A stretch of DNA of 64,000 nt from Mycobacterium sp. Aquia_213 (GTDB lineage Bacteria > Actinomycetota > Actinomycetes > Mycobacteriales > Mycobacteriaceae), in NCBI RefSeq assembly GCF_026625985.1, contig NZ_CP113116.1:4030001-4094000 (forward strand), in the 5' to 3' direction. The position numbers and the translations under genes were made by a program. The notes under the pieces are model-generated. The model was not told the DNA's origin, searched no databases, and saw nothing but the letters and a program-made list of their open reading frames with translations. This document shows positions 62,878 to 64,000 of the stretch, in pieces. Position 1 is the stretch's first letter, and each line of letters opens with the position of its first letter.

Positions 62878-63891
62878 CTAGGCCGTCTCGGTGATCGGGC
62901 GGTCCACCCAGCTCATCAGGTCGCGCAGCTTCTTGCCGGTGACCTCGATGGGGTGCTCGGCGTTCTCCTTGCGCAACTGCTCGAGCTGCTTGTTGCCGCC
63001 CTCGACGTTGGCAACCAATTTCTTGGTGAAGTCGCCATTCTGGATGTCGCGCAGGATCTCTCGCATCCGGTCCTTGGTCCCGGCGTCGATGACCCGCGGG
63101 CCCGACAGGTAGCCGCCGAACTCCGCGGTGTCGGACACCGAGTAGTTCATCCGGGCGATGCCGCCCTCGTACATCAGGTCGACGATCAGCTTGAGCTCGT
63201 GCAGCACCTCGAAGTACGCCATCTCCGGCGGGTAGCCCGCCTCAACCATCACATCGAAACCGGTCTTCACCAATTCCTCTGTGCCACCGCACAACACGGC
63301 CTGCTCACCGAACAGGTCGGTCTCGGTCTCGTCTTTGAAGGTGGTCTTGATGACGCCGGCCCGGGTGCCTCCGATGGCCTTGGCGTAGGACAGCGCCAGC
63401 GCCTCGCCCTTGCCGGTCGGGTCCTGGTCGATGGCGATGAGCGCCGGCACGCCCTTGCCGTCGACGAACTGACGGCGGACCAGGTGTCCGGGCCCCTTCG
63501 GGGCGACCATCGCGACGGTGACGTTGCCCGGCGGCTTGATCAAGTCGAAGTGGATGTTGAGGCCGTGACCGAAAAACAGCGCGTCGCCGTCGTTCAGGTT
63601 GGGCTCGATGTCGTTGGCGAAGATCTCGGCCTGGGCGGTGTCGGGCGCCAGCAGCATGATCACGTCGGCCCACTTGGCGACCTCGGCCGGGGTGTCTACC
63701 GCCAGCCCCTGCTCCTCGACCTTGGGCCGCGACTTCGAGCCCTCCTTCAGGCCCACCTTCACCTGCACGCCGGAGTCGCGCAGGCTCAGCGAGTGTGCGT
63801 GCCCCTGACTGCCGTATCCGATGACGCCGACCTTGCGGCCCTGGATGATCGACAGGTCTGCGTCGTCGTCGTAGAACATTTCTAATGCCAC
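62878..63891 (-). CDS. ilvC: Ketol-acid reductoisomerase
   Basis: IlvC isomerises and reduces acetolactate/acetohydroxybutyrate with NADPH in valine and isoleucine synthesis. The 337-residue class I enzyme has VIGYGSQGHAHSLSLRDSG near 24-42, the metal residues in LFGEQAVLCGGTEEL near 194 and EVLHELKLIVDLMYEGGI near 228. Start GTG 63891 with an AAGGAG upstream. It follows ilvN on the same strand, 21 bases after its stop. Confidence 0.97.
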   Translation of the reverse strand: MALEMFYDDDADLSIIQGRKVGVIGYGSQGHAHSLSLRDSGVQVKVGLKEGSKSRPKVEEQGLAVDTPAEVAKWADVIMLLAPDTAQAEIFANDIEPNLNDGDALFFGHGLNIHFDLIKPPGNVTVAMVAPKGPGHLVRRQFVDGKGVPALIAIDQDPTGKGEALALSYAKAIGGTRAGVIKTTFKDETETDLFGEQAVLCGGTEELVKTGFDVMVEAGYPPEMAYFEVLHELKLIVDLMYEGGIARMNYSVSDTAEFGGYLSGPRVIDAGTKDRMREILRDIQNGDFTKKLVANVEGGNKQLEQLRKENAEHPIEVTGKKLRDLMSWVDRPITETA

Positions 63892-63912
63892 TGTTGAATC
63901 TCTCCTTGTGTG

Positions 63913-64000
63913 TTACTTAGCGGTGCCGATACCGCGCGGTCCACGGGAGAGCGACACCACTCCCGATTGGACGATCTCGCGGATACCGAACGGTTCCAGC
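63913..64000 (-). CDS. ilvN: Acetolactate synthase small subunit, C-terminal end only
   Basis: The minus strand from the right edge encodes 28 residues, LEPFGIREIVQSGVVSLSRG then PRGIGTAK and a TAA stop. This is the highly conserved end of mycobacterial IlvN, the regulatory subunit giving valine feedback control. The rest is outside the window; ilvN-ilvC order is usual. Confidence 0.93.
   Translation of the reverse strand, partial: LEPFGIREIVQSGVVSLSRGPRGIGTAK

Overview
The window is a contiguous, GC-rich chromosomal segment from a nontuberculous Mycobacterium, probably slow-growing. From about 18.9 kb to the right end, gene order largely follows M. tuberculosis H37Rv from coaD (Rv2965c) to ilvC (Rv3001c). 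Rv numbers are quoted from memory and were not searched. The species cannot be named from sequence reading alone. Both ends cut genes: a fatty-acyl-AMP ligase on the left and ilvN on the right.

Left region (1-18.7 kb): after the partial FadD-type ligase and an Rv2963-like permease, about 16.6 kb holds a three-gene synthase on the minus strand. It has the domain set of bacterial polyunsaturated-fatty-acid (Pfa) or secondary-lipid synthases. In transcription order it comprises a PfaD-type enoyl reductase (18696-17044), a PfaA-type KS-AT-3xACP-KR-DH protein of 2225 aa, and a PfaC-type KS-CLF-DH-DH protein of 2505 aa. The last carries an extra polyketide-type DH and a C-terminal PlsC-like acyltransferase. 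The cluster lies between the orthologues of Rv2963 and coaD, where H37Rv has purU. It is the most interesting system in the window: a probable horizontally acquired machine for an unusual, possibly polyunsaturated, acyl chain, with a built-in off-loading acyltransferase.

Middle region (18.9-41.1 kb): core genes coaD, rsmD, pca (pyruvate carboxylase), a VKOR/DsbA disulfide pair, lipN, two tandem aldo-keto reductases, recG and a DAK2/FakA-type kinase are interleaved with accessory material. The accessory parts are a 13E12-type DUF222-HNH gene between 48-bp direct repeats, a methyltransferase, and a seven-gene-scale oxidoreductase/sulfotransferase block (three SDRs, one of the mycofactocin-associated type, a SnoaL-like protein, a sulfotransferase and a DUF1214 protein).

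Right region (41.1-64 kb): housekeeping and amino-acid biosynthesis genes. These include ung, thiL, ddlA, gpdA2, fbiD, ppk1, mutT1, hupB, leuD-leuC with a divergent IclR regulator, tRNA-Glu, tRNA-Gln, gltX, a fumarylacetoacetase-family gene, an MFS transporter, leuB, serA, a phytoene-dehydrogenase-like flavoprotein, a frameshifted wrbA, ilvC and the end of ilvN. The leu, ser and ilv genes make this a branched-chain and serine biosynthesis neighbourhood. Several convergent gene pairs meet in short palindromes that include both stop codons, and several start regions look leaderless or use overlapping starts and stops.
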